Shown here in pieces: positions 18,892 through 26,897 of a stretch of 64,000 bases of DNA (within the stretch, counting starts at the first letter, position 1; each line of letters begins with the position of its first letter). The DNA is from Streptomyces griseoloalbus (GTDB taxonomy: Bacteria; Actinomycetota; Actinomycetes; Streptomycetales; Streptomycetaceae). The position numbers were made by a program, and so were the translations under genes. The stretch spans positions 1 through 64,000 of the forward strand of contig BMUD01000017.1 of NCBI GenBank assembly GCA_014650015.1. The letters are read 5' to 3'. Under the pieces are notes generated by a model that was given only the letters and a program-made list of their open reading frames with translations, was not told the origin of the DNA and did no database searches.

Positions 18892-19410
18892 TCACTCGGT
18901 CGGCGCCCAGTAGTCGACCAGCGTGCCGGCGCCGGGCTCGAGGGACTTCCAGGATCCGGTGAAGGACAGGACGGCGAAGGCGGCGGCCGGGTAGCCGCGG
19001 CGGCTCATTCGCTCGCGGGCGTCGCCCTCGGCCGCGCCGGCCAGGATGTCGGCGAGTCCCTGGATGCCCGGGTTGTGGCCGACCAGGAGGATGTTCTGCG
19101 CGTCGTCGGGCGTTTCGTTGAGCAGGGCGATCAGCTCGCCGGGCGAGGCCTCGTAGATCCGCTCCTCGTAGACGGTTTTCGGCCGCTGGGGGAACTCCTG
19201 GACCGCGAGCTTCCAGGTCTCTCGGGTCCGGACCGCGGTGGAGCACAGGGCCAGGTCGAAGGCGACGCCGGTGTCGGCCAGCTTGCGTCCGGCGACCGCT
19301 GCATCCATGCGGCCCCGCTCGGCGAGTGGGCGCTCGTGGTCGGGCACCGGGGGCCAGTCGGCCTTCGCATGCCGGAAAAGGACAATCCTGCGGGGTTCTG
19401 CGACGCTCAT
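18892..19410 (-). CDS. SixA-like histidine phosphatase
   Basis: A 172-residue protein of the histidine phosphatase superfamily, short SixA-like branch. The catalytic motif is 'LFRHAKADW' (RHG-type, nucleophile His near residue 14), and the second conserved His lies in 'ILLVGHNPGIQGLADIL'. In E. coli SixA removes phosphate from histidine phosphotransfer proteins; the substrate here is unknown. The ATG at 19410 (MSVAEPRRIVLFRHAK) fits the family start. The frame is open upstream without features. Confidence 0.88.
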   Translation of the reverse strand: MSVAEPRRIVLFRHAKADWPPVPDHERPLAERGRMDAAVAGRKLADTGVAFDLALCSTAVRTRETWKLAVQEFPQRPKTVYEERIYEASPGELIALLNETPDDAQNILLVGHNPGIQGLADILAGAAEGDARERMSRRGYPAAAFAVLSFTGSWKSLEPGAGTLVDYWAPTE

Positions 19411-19475
19411 GTGACCCAGCTTCGCATGAAACAGGCCACGGGGCGCAGGGAGTTGACCGGCGCTTTCAGGGGTTT

Positions 19476-19682
19476 TCAGCGGGCTATGAGCTGCTGCGCG
19501 CGCTCCACGAGGTGGGTGATCGCGGGTTCCCCGGCGGTCGCGTGTGCGTCGGAGGGGTTCAGGACCAGGGCGAGCAGTGCGAGGAAGGCGAGTGTGGGCA
19601 GAGCCAGGGCCCACCACGGCAGCCGGGTGTCGACGCCGCCCCGGGGGGCCGGGTGGGGCCGGGTGTGCGTGCGCGCCGACAT
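19476..19682 (-). CDS. small membrane protein, unknown
   Basis: A 68-residue protein with a basic, Pro/His-rich start, one strongly hydrophobic segment (residues ~23-42, 'WWALALPTLAFLALLALVL') and a short polar tail ending RAQQLIAR. It may be a membrane-anchored peptide. A GGAGG just upstream of the ATG at 19682 supports it. I recognise no family; its reading frame ends 65 bases before the SixA-like gene on the same strand. Confidence 0.7.
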   Translation of the reverse strand: MSARTHTRPHPAPRGGVDTRLPWWALALPTLAFLALLALVLNPSDAHATAGEPAITHLVERAQQLIAR

Positions 19683-19851
19683 GGGGGCCTCCGCTCTTCG
19701 CATGGTCCGTGGCACGCCGTCGCGGCCACATCTCGAAGGTACGGAGTGTCCGGGCCTCAACCCATCCGGTGACCCACCCACTTGACCCTGAGCCTGGCCC
19801 CCTAGGGGATGGGGGTGCCGGCACCACCATGGGCCCCGGGCGCGGGTGCCG

Positions 19852-19968
19852 TCACGGCGCGAGGATGGTCGCGACCACGCCGATGACGATGAAGATGGCG
19901 AAGAACGCGCCGAAGACGAGCAGCATCTTCTTCTGGCCGTTCTGCGGGTTCGGGTCGAGGACTGGCAT
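19852..19968 (-). CDS. SGM_5486-family transporter-associated microprotein
   Basis: A 38-residue protein: a short polar start (MPVLDPNPQNGQKK) and a single membrane helix (MLLVFGAFFAIFIVIGVVATIL). It matches what I recall of the SGM_5486 family, tiny proteins encoded beside CynX/NimT MFS transporters in Streptomyces. The transporter gene ends 301 bases upstream on the same strand. It may modulate or stabilise the transporter; no function is proven. Confidence 0.7.
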   Translation of the reverse strand: MPVLDPNPQNGQKKMLLVFGAFFAIFIVIGVVATILAP

Positions 19969-20269
19969 ACGGCAAGTCTCGCACCCTCCTCGCCCGCGAC
20001 GGGCCTCGGGGTCGCACGGGCGGTCGCAGGTGGCCCGCGGCGGACACAGGGCTGCACGAACGGCCGGACAGGGCTGCACGACGGCCGGCGCGGGCCACAC
20101 ACGGCGGCACAGGCGGCGAGGGTGGCAAGGGCCGCGCGGACGCGGCATCGGATCCCGCCGTGCCCATGCTGCACGGCCGCACCACCCTGCGGCGGGCCCG
20201 GGCCGCCATCGCCGGGCGACACGCTCCGCCGCGCCGGGCATCGGGGCGCCGGAGCCCGCTCAGCCCGTG
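19969..20269. other. intergenic region with a short direct repeat
   Basis: 301 bases between the transporter and the microprotein gene, both on the minus strand. An imperfect direct repeat, CAGGGCTGCACGA followed by CGGCCGG, occurs twice near 20047-20090. No gene or clear terminator is seen; a promoter for the microprotein could lie here. Confidence 0.4.
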
Positions 20270-21619
20270 TCAGCCCGCCGCCTCCTCCTCCACCGTGCGG
20301 TCGCGGCCCGCCAGGACGCCCACGGCCATCTGCGGGATCATCAGGCCGGCCATCAGCGCGATCGGCAGCCCCCAGCCGCCGCTGTGCTGGTAGAGCACGC
20401 CCACCAGGAGCGGTCCGGGGATGGAGAGCAGATACCCGGTGCTCTGCGCGAAGGCCGACAGCTGGGCCACGCCCGCGCCGGTCCTGGCCCGCATCCCGAC
20501 CATGGTGAGCGCCAGTGGGAAGGCGCAGTTGGCGACGCCCAGCAGCAGCGCCCAGGCCCAGGCGCCGGCGGCCGGCGCGAGGTACAGACCGGCGTATCCG
20601 ACGAGGCCGCTCACGCCCAGCGCGAGCACGATCGGACCCTGTTGGGGCAGCCTCGTGGCGAGGCGGGGTATGACGAAGGCCAGCGGGACGCCCATCACCA
20701 TGGTGACCGCGAGGAGCAGCCCGGCCGTGCCCGCGGGGACGCCCGCGTCCCGGAAGATCTGGGGCATCCAGCCCATGGTGATGTAGGCGGCGGTGGCCTG
20801 GAGACCGAAGAAGACGGCCAGCGCCCAGGCGGTACGGCTGCGGGTGATGCGCAGCGCGGGCGCCTCCGCGGGGGCCCGCCCGGCCCGTGCGGGGTCAGCG
20901 TCCTCCCGCGCGGGCGTGCGCTCGCCCGGCGCACCGCCCCGTTCCCGTACGTCGCCCGGCGCCCCGCCCCGTTCCCGTACGAAGGGGATCCACGGCAGTA
21001 CGGCGGCGGCGGCCAGGGCCGCCCACACGGCGAGGCCGGACTGCCAGTTCCCGCCCAGCGCGTCGGTCAGCGGCACGGTCGCCGCCGCCGCCGTGGCGGT
21101 GCCCAGGGCGAGGGCCATGGAGTACAGGCCGGTCATGGAGCCGACCCGGTCGGGGAACCAGCGCTTGACGATGACCGGCATCAGGACGTTGCTGACGGCG
21201 ATGCCCATCAGCGCGAGGGCGCTGGTGGCCAGGAAGGCCGCCGTGCCCCCGGCGTACGGGCGTATCAGCAGGCCGGCGCCGATGGCGACCATGCCGGCGC
21301 ACACCACCGCGCCCGCCCCGAAACGGCGGGCCAGGCGGGGCGCGGTGACGCCGAAGACGGCGAAGCACAGCGGGGGCACGGAGGTGAGCAGTCCGGCCAC
21401 GCTCCCGCTCATGCCGAGCCCGTCGCGGACCTCTTCGAGCAGCGCGCCCAGGCTGGTGATGGCCGGGCGGAGGTTCAGCGCGGCCAGCACGATGCCGACG
21501 ACGATCAGCCGCGTCCGCCACGCGCGCGCGAAAGCGCCCCCGGGGGATTCCCGGGCTTCGGGCGTGGCCGGTGTGCGTACGGTCGTGGACGTGAGCGTCC
21601 GGGTTTCCTCGCTAGCCAT
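20270..21619 (-). CDS. CynX/NimT-family MFS transporter
   Basis: A 449-residue, 12-helix major facilitator. 'GIVLAALNLRPAITSLGALLEEV' in helix 1 is the signature of the CynX/NimT/YycB (cyanate/nitroimidazole) family. The central loop (~residues 205-245) holds a duplicated 'VRERGGAPG'. It probably exports a small organic compound; the substrate is unknown. The start at 21619 (MASEETRTLT) has no ribosome-binding site, but a TATGAT -10 box ends seven bases upstream, so the mRNA may be leaderless. Divergent from the FadR-type regulator, its likely controller. Confidence 0.88.
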   Translation of the reverse strand: MASEETRTLTSTTVRTPATPEARESPGGAFARAWRTRLIVVGIVLAALNLRPAITSLGALLEEVRDGLGMSGSVAGLLTSVPPLCFAVFGVTAPRLARRFGAGAVVCAGMVAIGAGLLIRPYAGGTAAFLATSALALMGIAVSNVLMPVIVKRWFPDRVGSMTGLYSMALALGTATAAAATVPLTDALGGNWQSGLAVWAALAAAAVLPWIPFVRERGGAPGDVRERGGAPGERTPAREDADPARAGRAPAEAPALRITRSRTAWALAVFFGLQATAAYITMGWMPQIFRDAGVPAGTAGLLLAVTMVMGVPLAFVIPRLATRLPQQGPIVLALGVSGLVGYAGLYLAPAAGAWAWALLLGVANCAFPLALTMVGMRARTGAGVAQLSAFAQSTGYLLSIPGPLLVGVLYQHSGGWGLPIALMAGLMIPQMAVGVLAGRDRTVEEEAAG

Positions 21620-21657
21620 GAAACCCATCATAGAATCATGGGATGATTGGGTGTCCA
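21617..21657. promoter_or_regulatory. divergent promoter/operator between MFS and FadR genes
   Basis: Minus-strand TATGAT (21632-21627) is followed after seven bases by the transporter ATG; TGGACA (21657-21652) is a weak -35 with a 19-base spacer. Three ATGAT/ATCAT pentamers start at 21627, 21635 and 21643, exactly eight bases apart, the last two forming ATCAT-GGG-ATGAT. This is a plausible GntR/FadR operator covering the -10 box. Confidence 0.45.
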
Positions 21658-21701
21658 TGCCGAGGTCGCCGCGCGGCGCCCCTGTCGTGCGAAGGTGTGT
21701 C

Positions 21702-22394
21702 ATGCCTCTGAGCCATCCCCGCCGTTCGGCGCTTTCCGAGCAGGTCATCGCCGCCCTGCGGGCCCAGATCACCTCGGGCGAGTGGCCGGTCGGCGCACGC
21801 ATTCCCACCGAGCCGGAGCTGGTGGAGCAGCTGGGGGTGGCCCGGAACACGGTCCGTGAGGCCGTCCGTGCGCTGGCGCACAACGGGCTGCTGGACATCC
21901 GCCAGGGTTCGGGCACGTACGTGGTGGCCACGAGCGAGCTGGCGGGCGTGATGCACCGCCGCTTCGCCGACGCGGACCCCCGGCACATCGCCGAGCTGCG
22001 TTCGACCATGGAGTCGGCCGCGGCACGGCTGGCCGCCGAGCGGCGCACGGAGCGGGACCTCAAGCAGCTCGACACCCTGCTGCTGCGCCGGGAGGAGGCC
22101 TGGGAGTCGGGTGAGACGGAGGCCTTCGTGGCGGCGGACGCGACGTTCCACCTGGCCGTCGTGGCCGCCTCGCACAACGACGTGATGACCGCGATGTACG
22201 CGGACCTGAGCGAGGTGCTGCGGGACTGGCTGCGCGACGACGTGGGCGAGGAGCTGACCCCGGAGACGCACATGGACCACGGGCGGCTGGTGGACGCCAT
22301 CCGCGCGGGTGACGCGGCCACGGCGGCCGAGGAGGCCGCCGCCTATCCGTTCGTGTGCCGTCCGGGGCGGTTCAGTCCGTCCTCCGGTGACTGA
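21702..22394 (+). CDS. FadR/GntR-family transcriptional regulator
   Basis: A 230-residue regulator. The winged helix-turn-helix is at ~10-75 ('ALRAQITSGEWPVGARIPTE', 'VARNTVREAVRALAHNGLLD', 'RQGSGTYV'). The helical FCD effector domain (~90-220) has the metal/ligand residues expected in 'DATFHLAVVAASHNDVM' and the final H of 'DHGRLVDAI'. It is divergent from the CynX/NimT transporter and probably represses it until an acidic ligand binds. The ATG at 21702 follows GAAGG. The 3' end overlaps the convergent secreted-protein gene by 23 bases. Confidence 0.92.
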   Translation: MPLSHPRRSALSEQVIAALRAQITSGEWPVGARIPTEPELVEQLGVARNTVREAVRALAHNGLLDIRQGSGTYVVATSELAGVMHRRFADADPRHIAELRSTMESAAARLAAERRTERDLKQLDTLLLRREEAWESGETEAFVAADATFHLAVVAASHNDVMTAMYADLSEVLRDWLRDDVGEELTPETHMDHGRLVDAIRAGDAATAAEEAAAYPFVCRPGRFSPSSGD

Positions 22395-22719
22395 CCCACG
22401 CCGAGCCGACCTCGCTCCAGCAGCGTCCGGTCAGTCGTACGGTCTGCGCCGGCCACGCGTCCACCGGGGAGCCGTCACTGTCCAGGTCCCACCAGTGGAC
22501 GCACTCGACGTGCAGGCCGACCCGGTCGATGTCGGGATAGGGGTTGTGGCAGAACGCCGTCACCTTGGAGCCGTCGACACTGATCCGGCACGCGGCACCG
22601 AACAGCCCGCCGGCATCCGCCTCGCCGGGGTGCACGCGCGCGTGCGCCATCGCCTCGTACGGCAGGGCCAGCGCGAGAAGGACGGCTGCGGTCGCTGAGG
22701 CCGGGCGGGACAAGCGCAC
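22372..22719 (-). CDS. small secreted protein, unknown
   Basis: A 115-residue exported protein. The signal peptide (VRLSRPASATAAVLLALALP, cleavage near AMA-HA at ~25) is followed by a mature part of about 90 residues with four cysteines (in 'GAACRISV', 'TAFCHNP', 'HVECVHWW', 'GRCWSEVG'), which probably form two disulfides. The GTG at 22719 is fixed by GAGGAGG seven bases upstream. No domain recognised. Its last 23 bases overlap the end of the FadR-family gene. Confidence 0.8.
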   Translation of the reverse strand: MRLSRPASATAAVLLALALPYEAMAHARVHPGEADAGGLFGAACRISVDGSKVTAFCHNPYPDIDRVGLHVECVHWWDLDSDGSPVDAWPAQTVRLTGRCWSEVGSAWVSHRRTD

Positions 22720-22810
22720 AAGGGAACCTCCTCGGCCGTGCTGGGGAGGGGGATCACGCGGTGACGCGTACTCCACAGTGCCCCTCGACCCGCGGCCCCG
22801 CCCGCGCGGC

Positions 22811-22836
22811 TGAGCCGAACGGGTGAGCCGAACGGG
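22811..22836. repeat. 13-bp tandem duplication
   Basis: TGAGCCGAACGGG occurs twice without a gap, just upstream of the secreted-protein gene and beyond the fabI terminator. Confidence 0.6.
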
Positions 22837-22845
22837 TGACAGCGC

Positions 22846-22880
22846 CGAGGGCCCGCATCCCTTGGGGACGCGGGCCCTCG
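22846..22880 (-). terminator. hairpin downstream of fabI
   Basis: 11-bp perfect inverted repeat CGAGGGCCCGC (22846-22856) with its complement at 22870-22880, lying just after the fabI stop codon on the minus strand. No T tract. Confidence 0.65.
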
Positions 22881-22892
22881 CGAGGCGCTGGA

Positions 22893-23660
22893 TCAGGCGC
22901 CGATGGCGTGCAGACCGCCGTCCACGTGGATGATCTCGCCCGTGGTCTTCGGGAACCAGTCGCTCAGCAGGGCGATGACACCGCGGCCGGCCGGCTCCGG
23001 GTCCTTGAGGTCCCACTCCAGGGGCGCGCGGCTGTCCCACACGGAGGCCAGCTCGCTGAAGCCCGGGATGGACTTGGCGGCCATGGAGCCGATCGGGCCG
23101 GCCGAGATGAGGTTGCAGCGGATGTTCTGCTTGCCCAGGTCACGGGCCATGTAGCGGCTGGTGGCCTCCAGGGCGGCCTTGGCCGGGCCCATCCAGTCGT
23201 ACTGCGGCCAGGCGTACTGGGCGTCGAAGGTGAGGCCGACGACCGAGCCGCCGTTCTGCATCAGCGGCAGGCAGGCCATGGTCAGCGACTTCAGGGAGTA
23301 CGCCGAGACGTGCATGGCCGTGGCGACCGACTCGAAGGGCGTGTTGAGGAAGTTTCCGCCGAGCGCGTCCTGTGGCGCGAAGCCGATGGAGTGCACGACG
23401 CCGTCGAGGCCGCCGAGCTCCTCGCCGACCACGTCGGCCAAGCGGCCCAGGTGCTCGTCGTTGGTGACGTCGAGTTCGATGACCTTGGTGGGCTTGGGGA
23501 GCTTCCTGGCGATGCGCTCGGTCAGGGTGGGCCGCGGGAACGCGGTCAGGATGATCTCAGCGCCCTGCTCCTGGGCCAGCTTGGCGGTGTGGAAGGCGAT
23601 GGAGGACTCCATCAGCACACCGGTGATCAGGACGCGCTTGCCCTCGAGAATTCCGCTCAT
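22893..23660 (-). CDS. fabI: enoyl-[acyl-carrier-protein] reductase (NADH), FabI/InhA type
   Basis: A 255-residue enzyme for the last reduction in each type II fatty-acid elongation cycle. It shows the FabI-specific features: the glycine-rich motif with Ser ('GVLMESSIAFHTA'), 'HSIGFAPQDALGGNFL', the catalytic Y-x6-K ('YDWMGPAKAALEA') and the end 'GEIIHVDGGLHAIGA'. Closest to mycobacterial InhA, the target of isoniazid and triclosan. Six bases downstream of fabG, so both are made from one mRNA. ATG at 23660. Confidence 0.96.
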   Translation of the reverse strand: MSGILEGKRVLITGVLMESSIAFHTAKLAQEQGAEIILTAFPRPTLTERIARKLPKPTKVIELDVTNDEHLGRLADVVGEELGGLDGVVHSIGFAPQDALGGNFLNTPFESVATAMHVSAYSLKSLTMACLPLMQNGGSVVGLTFDAQYAWPQYDWMGPAKAALEATSRYMARDLGKQNIRCNLISAGPIGSMAAKSIPGFSELASVWDSRAPLEWDLKDPEPAGRGVIALLSDWFPKTTGEIIHVDGGLHAIGA

Positions 23661-23666
23661 GGTGTT

Positions 23667-24371
23667 TCAGTGACCCATTCCCAGTCCGCCGTCAACGGGA
23701 ATGACGGCTCCAGTGATGTACGAGGCGTCGTCCGAGGCGAGGAACCGCACCGCCGCGGCGATCTCCTCCGGCCTCGCGTACCGGCCGAGCGGCACCTGCG
23801 ACACGATCGACGACCGCTGCTCGTCGGTGAGCACCTTGGTCATGTCGGTGTCGACGAAGCCGGGCGCGACGACGTTGAAGGTGATGTTGCGCGAGCCCAG
23901 CTCACGGGCGAGGGAGCGCGCGAAGCCGACCAGGGCGGCCTTGGAGGCGGCGTAGTTCGCCTGCCCTGCGGAGCCGAGCAGCCCGACGACCGAGGAGATC
24001 AGGACGACACGGCCCTTCTTGGCGCGCAGCATGCCGCGATTGGCGCGCTTGACGACCCGGAAGGTGCCGGTGAGGTTGGTGTCGATGACCGAGGTGAAGT
24101 CCTCCTCGGACATGCGCATGAGGAGCTGGTCCTTGGTGACTCCGGCGTTGGCCACGAGCACCTCGACGGGACCGTGCGCCTCCTCGATCTCCTTGTAGGC
24201 CTGCTCCACCTGCTCGGGGTCGGTGATGTCGCACTTGACCCCGAGGAGACCGGCCGGCGGCTCACCCGAGCGGTACGTGATGGCGACCTTGTCGCCGGCG
24301 TCGGCGAACGCGCGGGCGATGGCGAGGCCGATGCCCCGGTTGCCTCCGGTGACGAGAACCGAGCGGCTCAA
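23667..24371 (-). CDS. fabG: 3-oxoacyl-[acyl-carrier-protein] reductase
   Basis: A 234-residue NADPH-dependent SDR that reduces beta-ketoacyl-ACP in fatty-acid synthesis. GGNRGIG cofactor motif, NAG ('LVANAGVTKDQLLMRM'), catalytic Ser in 'VVLISSVVGLLGSAG' and YAASKAAL are all present. The TTG at 24371 is chosen because it puts the Rossmann strand (SRSVLVTGG) at the right distance and AAAGGG lies seven bases upstream; the only in-frame alternative upstream lacks these. Directly followed by fabI, an arrangement shared with mycobacterial mabA-inhA. Confidence 0.94.
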   Translation of the reverse strand: MSRSVLVTGGNRGIGLAIARAFADAGDKVAITYRSGEPPAGLLGVKCDITDPEQVEQAYKEIEEAHGPVEVLVANAGVTKDQLLMRMSEEDFTSVIDTNLTGTFRVVKRANRGMLRAKKGRVVLISSVVGLLGSAGQANYAASKAALVGFARSLARELGSRNITFNVVAPGFVDTDMTKVLTDEQRSSIVSQVPLGRYARPEEIAAAVRFLASDDASYITGAVIPVDGGLGMGH

Positions 24372-24531
24372 CGGATCACCCTTTCGATAGCGGTCTTGAC
24401 ACACCGCCCGGGTCCGTGGACGGGAGGCGGCTTCCCCGAAAACCTATCGGTCCGCATTCCTCCCGGGACATTGGGGCACCGACAGTGGCTCCCGTGGCCT
24501 CCTGTCGGGTTCCTACAGTCCAGACCCCGGG

Positions 24532-24927
24532 TCAGTCCGCCCTACCCGGTGCGTGAGCCGACAGCCCCTCGGCGCGAGCGGTCCCGAGCACCCTGCGGTC
24601 GTAGGTCACCAGGGCGGTCAGGTCGTCCCTCAGGGACAGGGCGCTGGCCACGTGAATCGCGTCCAACGTCCTCAGGCGCCCGACCAGCGGAGCCGCCGCA
24701 TCGCGCACCTCCCGGGTGAGGAGGATCTCGGTGATCCGGGCGTCCAGGTCCTCCATGGCCTTCGGGAAGTGCCCCATGAGGTCCAGGGTCCGTACGGTCT
24801 CCAGGAAGCCGAGCGTGCTGGTGGCGAGCGGCTCCGTGGCCCGTTCCTGGAGGAAGGCATCCAGCGCGCCCCAGTGGCTGCGCCGAGTCATCCAGGTGAC
24901 CAGCGCGGACGTGTCCATGTAGATCAA
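24532..24927 (-). CDS. VapC-family toxin (PIN domain)
   Basis: A 131-residue PIN-domain ribonuclease toxin. The acidic active-site residues are visible: D5 (MIYMDTSALV), E in 'STLGFLETVRTL', D in 'LRTLDAIHVASAL' and D in 'VTYDRRVLG'. It probably cleaves RNA and is neutralised by the antitoxin encoded immediately upstream. The TTG at 24927 overlaps the antitoxin stop by four bases (TTGA), the classical toxin-antitoxin coupling; an ATG three codons later is possible. First gene of the accessory island next to fabG. Confidence 0.88.
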   Translation of the reverse strand: MIYMDTSALVTWMTRRSHWGALDAFLQERATEPLATSTLGFLETVRTLDLMGHFPKAMEDLDARITEILLTREVRDAAAPLVGRLRTLDAIHVASALSLRDDLTALVTYDRRVLGTARAEGLSAHAPGRAD

Positions 24928-25208
24928 CGGTCGTCCTCTTCGCGCTCGGCCAGCAGCAGCGCGACGGGGTCGACGTCTTCCGGCACCTCGTAGTGCGGCA
25001 TGCTGTGGCGTTCGGCGGCGGTGACCGGCTTCAGCTTGATCTTCCCCTGTGCCACCAGGTGCGCGTACCGCTCCATGGGGCTGCCGGCCGGTGACAGTAT
25101 CGCGATCACGTTGCCGTGCCGGGTGACCTCGATCGACTCGCCCTTCTCGACGCGGGCGAAGACGGCGCTGGGGTTGTACGAGAACTCGCGTACGGAAATG
25201 GTGCTCAT
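24924..25208 (-). CDS. Phd/YefM-type antitoxin (VapB partner)
   Basis: A 94-residue antitoxin: N-terminal Phd/YefM DNA-binding fold ('MSTISVREFSYNPSAVFARV', 'GESIEVTRHGNVIAIL') and a C-terminal acidic toxin-binding tail ('YEVPEDVDPVALLLAERE'). It should bind the PIN toxin and repress the shared promoter upstream of 25208. Antitoxin first, toxin second, with overlapping stop/start. Confidence 0.88.
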   Translation of the reverse strand: MSTISVREFSYNPSAVFARVEKGESIEVTRHGNVIAILSPAGSPMERYAHLVAQGKIKLKPVTAAERHSMPHYEVPEDVDPVALLLAEREEDDR

Positions 25209-25433
25209 GCCGCGCTCCCCTCATGGCAGGCAGGTTGTGCGTACATGTCCCTGGGGTACCTACATCCGGCCCGCCGTGGTCGTCTTCACAGGGTGCCGCT
25301 GCCACGCGCGGTGTCGACCGACTCGGCGAGGGCGGCGATGTCCGCGGCCAGGTCCCGCCAGGGACGGGCCAGGTCGACGACGTGCCGCCAGATCCTCAGC
25401 CGCCCCTCCCCCACCGGACGGCCGCGTCCGGAC

Positions 25434-26348
25434 TCAGTCCAGGCCGACCGGGGTGATCGGCGTGACCGGGATGTCGTCGGGGCCGTTCGTCTGAACGAGC
25501 AGAAGGTCGCCGACCGTGGCGTCGCGCCCGAGACCGAGGCGGGAGACCGGAACCGCGCCCGGGGCGTCCGCCGTGCCGACGGGCTGGAGACGCAGCTCGC
25601 TCTCCGCGCCCTGGAAGGCGAGGACCGCCCACACCTCGTCGTGGCCGATGCGGGACACCACGCCGCTCAGCCGGTCGGTGAGGACCGCGCACACGACGGT
25701 GAGCCGTTGCCGCTCCGTCCTGGGGACAGGGAACGCGGCGATCCGCTCCAATACGCCGGGAAGCGCCAGCGTGCCCTCCAGCAGCCGCTGGACGGTCTCG
25801 CGCTCCCCCTCCCGGCCGTCCCCGGACTCGGCGGCGACGAAGTGGACCAGGGGAAGGCCGTCGTCCAGGGTGCGTTGCCACTTGGGCAGCAGGAAGTCGA
25901 TGGTCAGGGCCTCTTCGCGGGTGGGTGGGTGCACCTCGTCGCCCTCGCCGAACTGGGCGAGCCAGGCGTTGACGTCCCCCCAGCGCCACACCGGCGAGCG
26001 TCCGGTGATCCCCTCGGGGTCCGGGAAGGGCAGCTTGTCCTGCCGCCGCTCACCGCTCACCCACTGCTGGACGTTCTGGCGTGAGCGCTCGACACGCTCC
26101 GCGATGTCCGAGACGCCCACGAGGTCGGGGTCGGTACGCAGCAGTCTCAGGGCGGGCAGGGACTTGCGCAGCCGTACGACGATGCGGTGGGCCGCGTCGA
26201 TCGCGTTGACCCCGCTCTCGGAGACGTCCAGGAAGTGCCGACCGCGATGACGGGTCAGTACCCCGTCAAAGGTCTCGTGGACGATCGCGACAGCCTTGTC
26301 GTCGTCCACCTCGATCCCGTCCACGACGAAGTGAAACTCGTACTCCAT
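25434..26348 (-). CDS. unknown protein with central helix-turn-helix
   Basis: A 304-residue protein that I cannot assign. The N-terminus (MEYEFHFVVDGIEVDDDKAV) looks like a ferredoxin-like or sensor fold. The middle holds a likely DNA-binding segment at ~100-150, 'VSDIAERVERSRQNVQQWVSGERR' followed by 'WRWGDVNAWLAQFG', which resembles prokaryotic excisionase/MerR-like reading heads. The C-terminal half is mixed alpha/beta. The ATG at 26348 follows a GGGGGAC stretch; a start 18 bases earlier has no ribosome-binding site. It sits alone inside the accessory island, 225 bases from the antitoxin. Confidence 0.7.
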   Translation of the reverse strand: MEYEFHFVVDGIEVDDDKAVAIVHETFDGVLTRHRGRHFLDVSESGVNAIDAAHRIVVRLRKSLPALRLLRTDPDLVGVSDIAERVERSRQNVQQWVSGERRQDKLPFPDPEGITGRSPVWRWGDVNAWLAQFGEGDEVHPPTREEALTIDFLLPKWQRTLDDGLPLVHFVAAESGDGREGERETVQRLLEGTLALPGVLERIAAFPVPRTERQRLTVVCAVLTDRLSGVVSRIGHDEVWAVLAFQGAESELRLQPVGTADAPGAVPVSRLGLGRDATVGDLLLVQTNGPDDIPVTPITPVGLD

Positions 26349-26482
26349 GACGCCCCAGTCCCCCATGCGTATGCCTGTTCGCTCTTCCTGGTTCCGGTAT
26401 CCGCGGCCTTTCACTGAAAGGGGATCCATCACGGACACGGCTCCCCTTTTGGTCCCAAGCTTCGCGGAGCCCGACAGTGTTG

Positions 26483-26770
26483 TCAATTGCCAACGCCGCC
26501 GCGGAGGGCCGTACGGGGGTCGTCCGGAGGCAGGGGGCACAACTTCGCCCTGCGGGCTATTCGACGGGCCTCCTGGCTGGGATTCTTCGGCGTGCCACCC
26601 ACACGGATCACCGTGCAGCCACTATCGGGGCACGGGCAGTACAGCGTGCCCCAGTGGGCCTCCGACGCAAGCGTCCACCCATCGGCGACGAGCCGCTTGA
26701 GGACCGCCCTGACCTCCTTGCTCGGATGGTCCGCCGCAGCAATCTCGCGTCCGACCACGTACGCCTCCAC
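26483..26770 (-). CDS. HicA-like small protein, no visible antitoxin
   Basis: A 95-residue protein. The middle ('VRAVLKRLVADGWTLASEAH' to 'CTVIRVGGTPKNPSQEARRI') resembles the dsRBD-like HicA fold: helix, GWT strand, a 'CPCPDSG' Cys pair, then a TP-KNP strand and basic helix, though the HicA catalytic His context (GSHxxF) reads EAHWGTLYC here. No HicB gene is adjacent. The GTG at 26770 is the best start available and has only a weak ribosome-binding site. It could be a HicA-type toxin relic or a WhiJ-locus accessory protein. Confidence 0.6.
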   Translation of the reverse strand: MEAYVVGREIAAADHPSKEVRAVLKRLVADGWTLASEAHWGTLYCPCPDSGCTVIRVGGTPKNPSQEARRIARRAKLCPLPPDDPRTALRGGVGN

Positions 26771-26897
26771 AAGCTTTCGCCCGTCGCAGAGCTGACCGTC
26801 AACTCGGGCAGGCCGACAACCCTACCCGGCACTACTGACACTGACCGAAATCACAACTCGGCACGCGTAGCGGGTCGTTGCGGAAGATGATCGTCAA

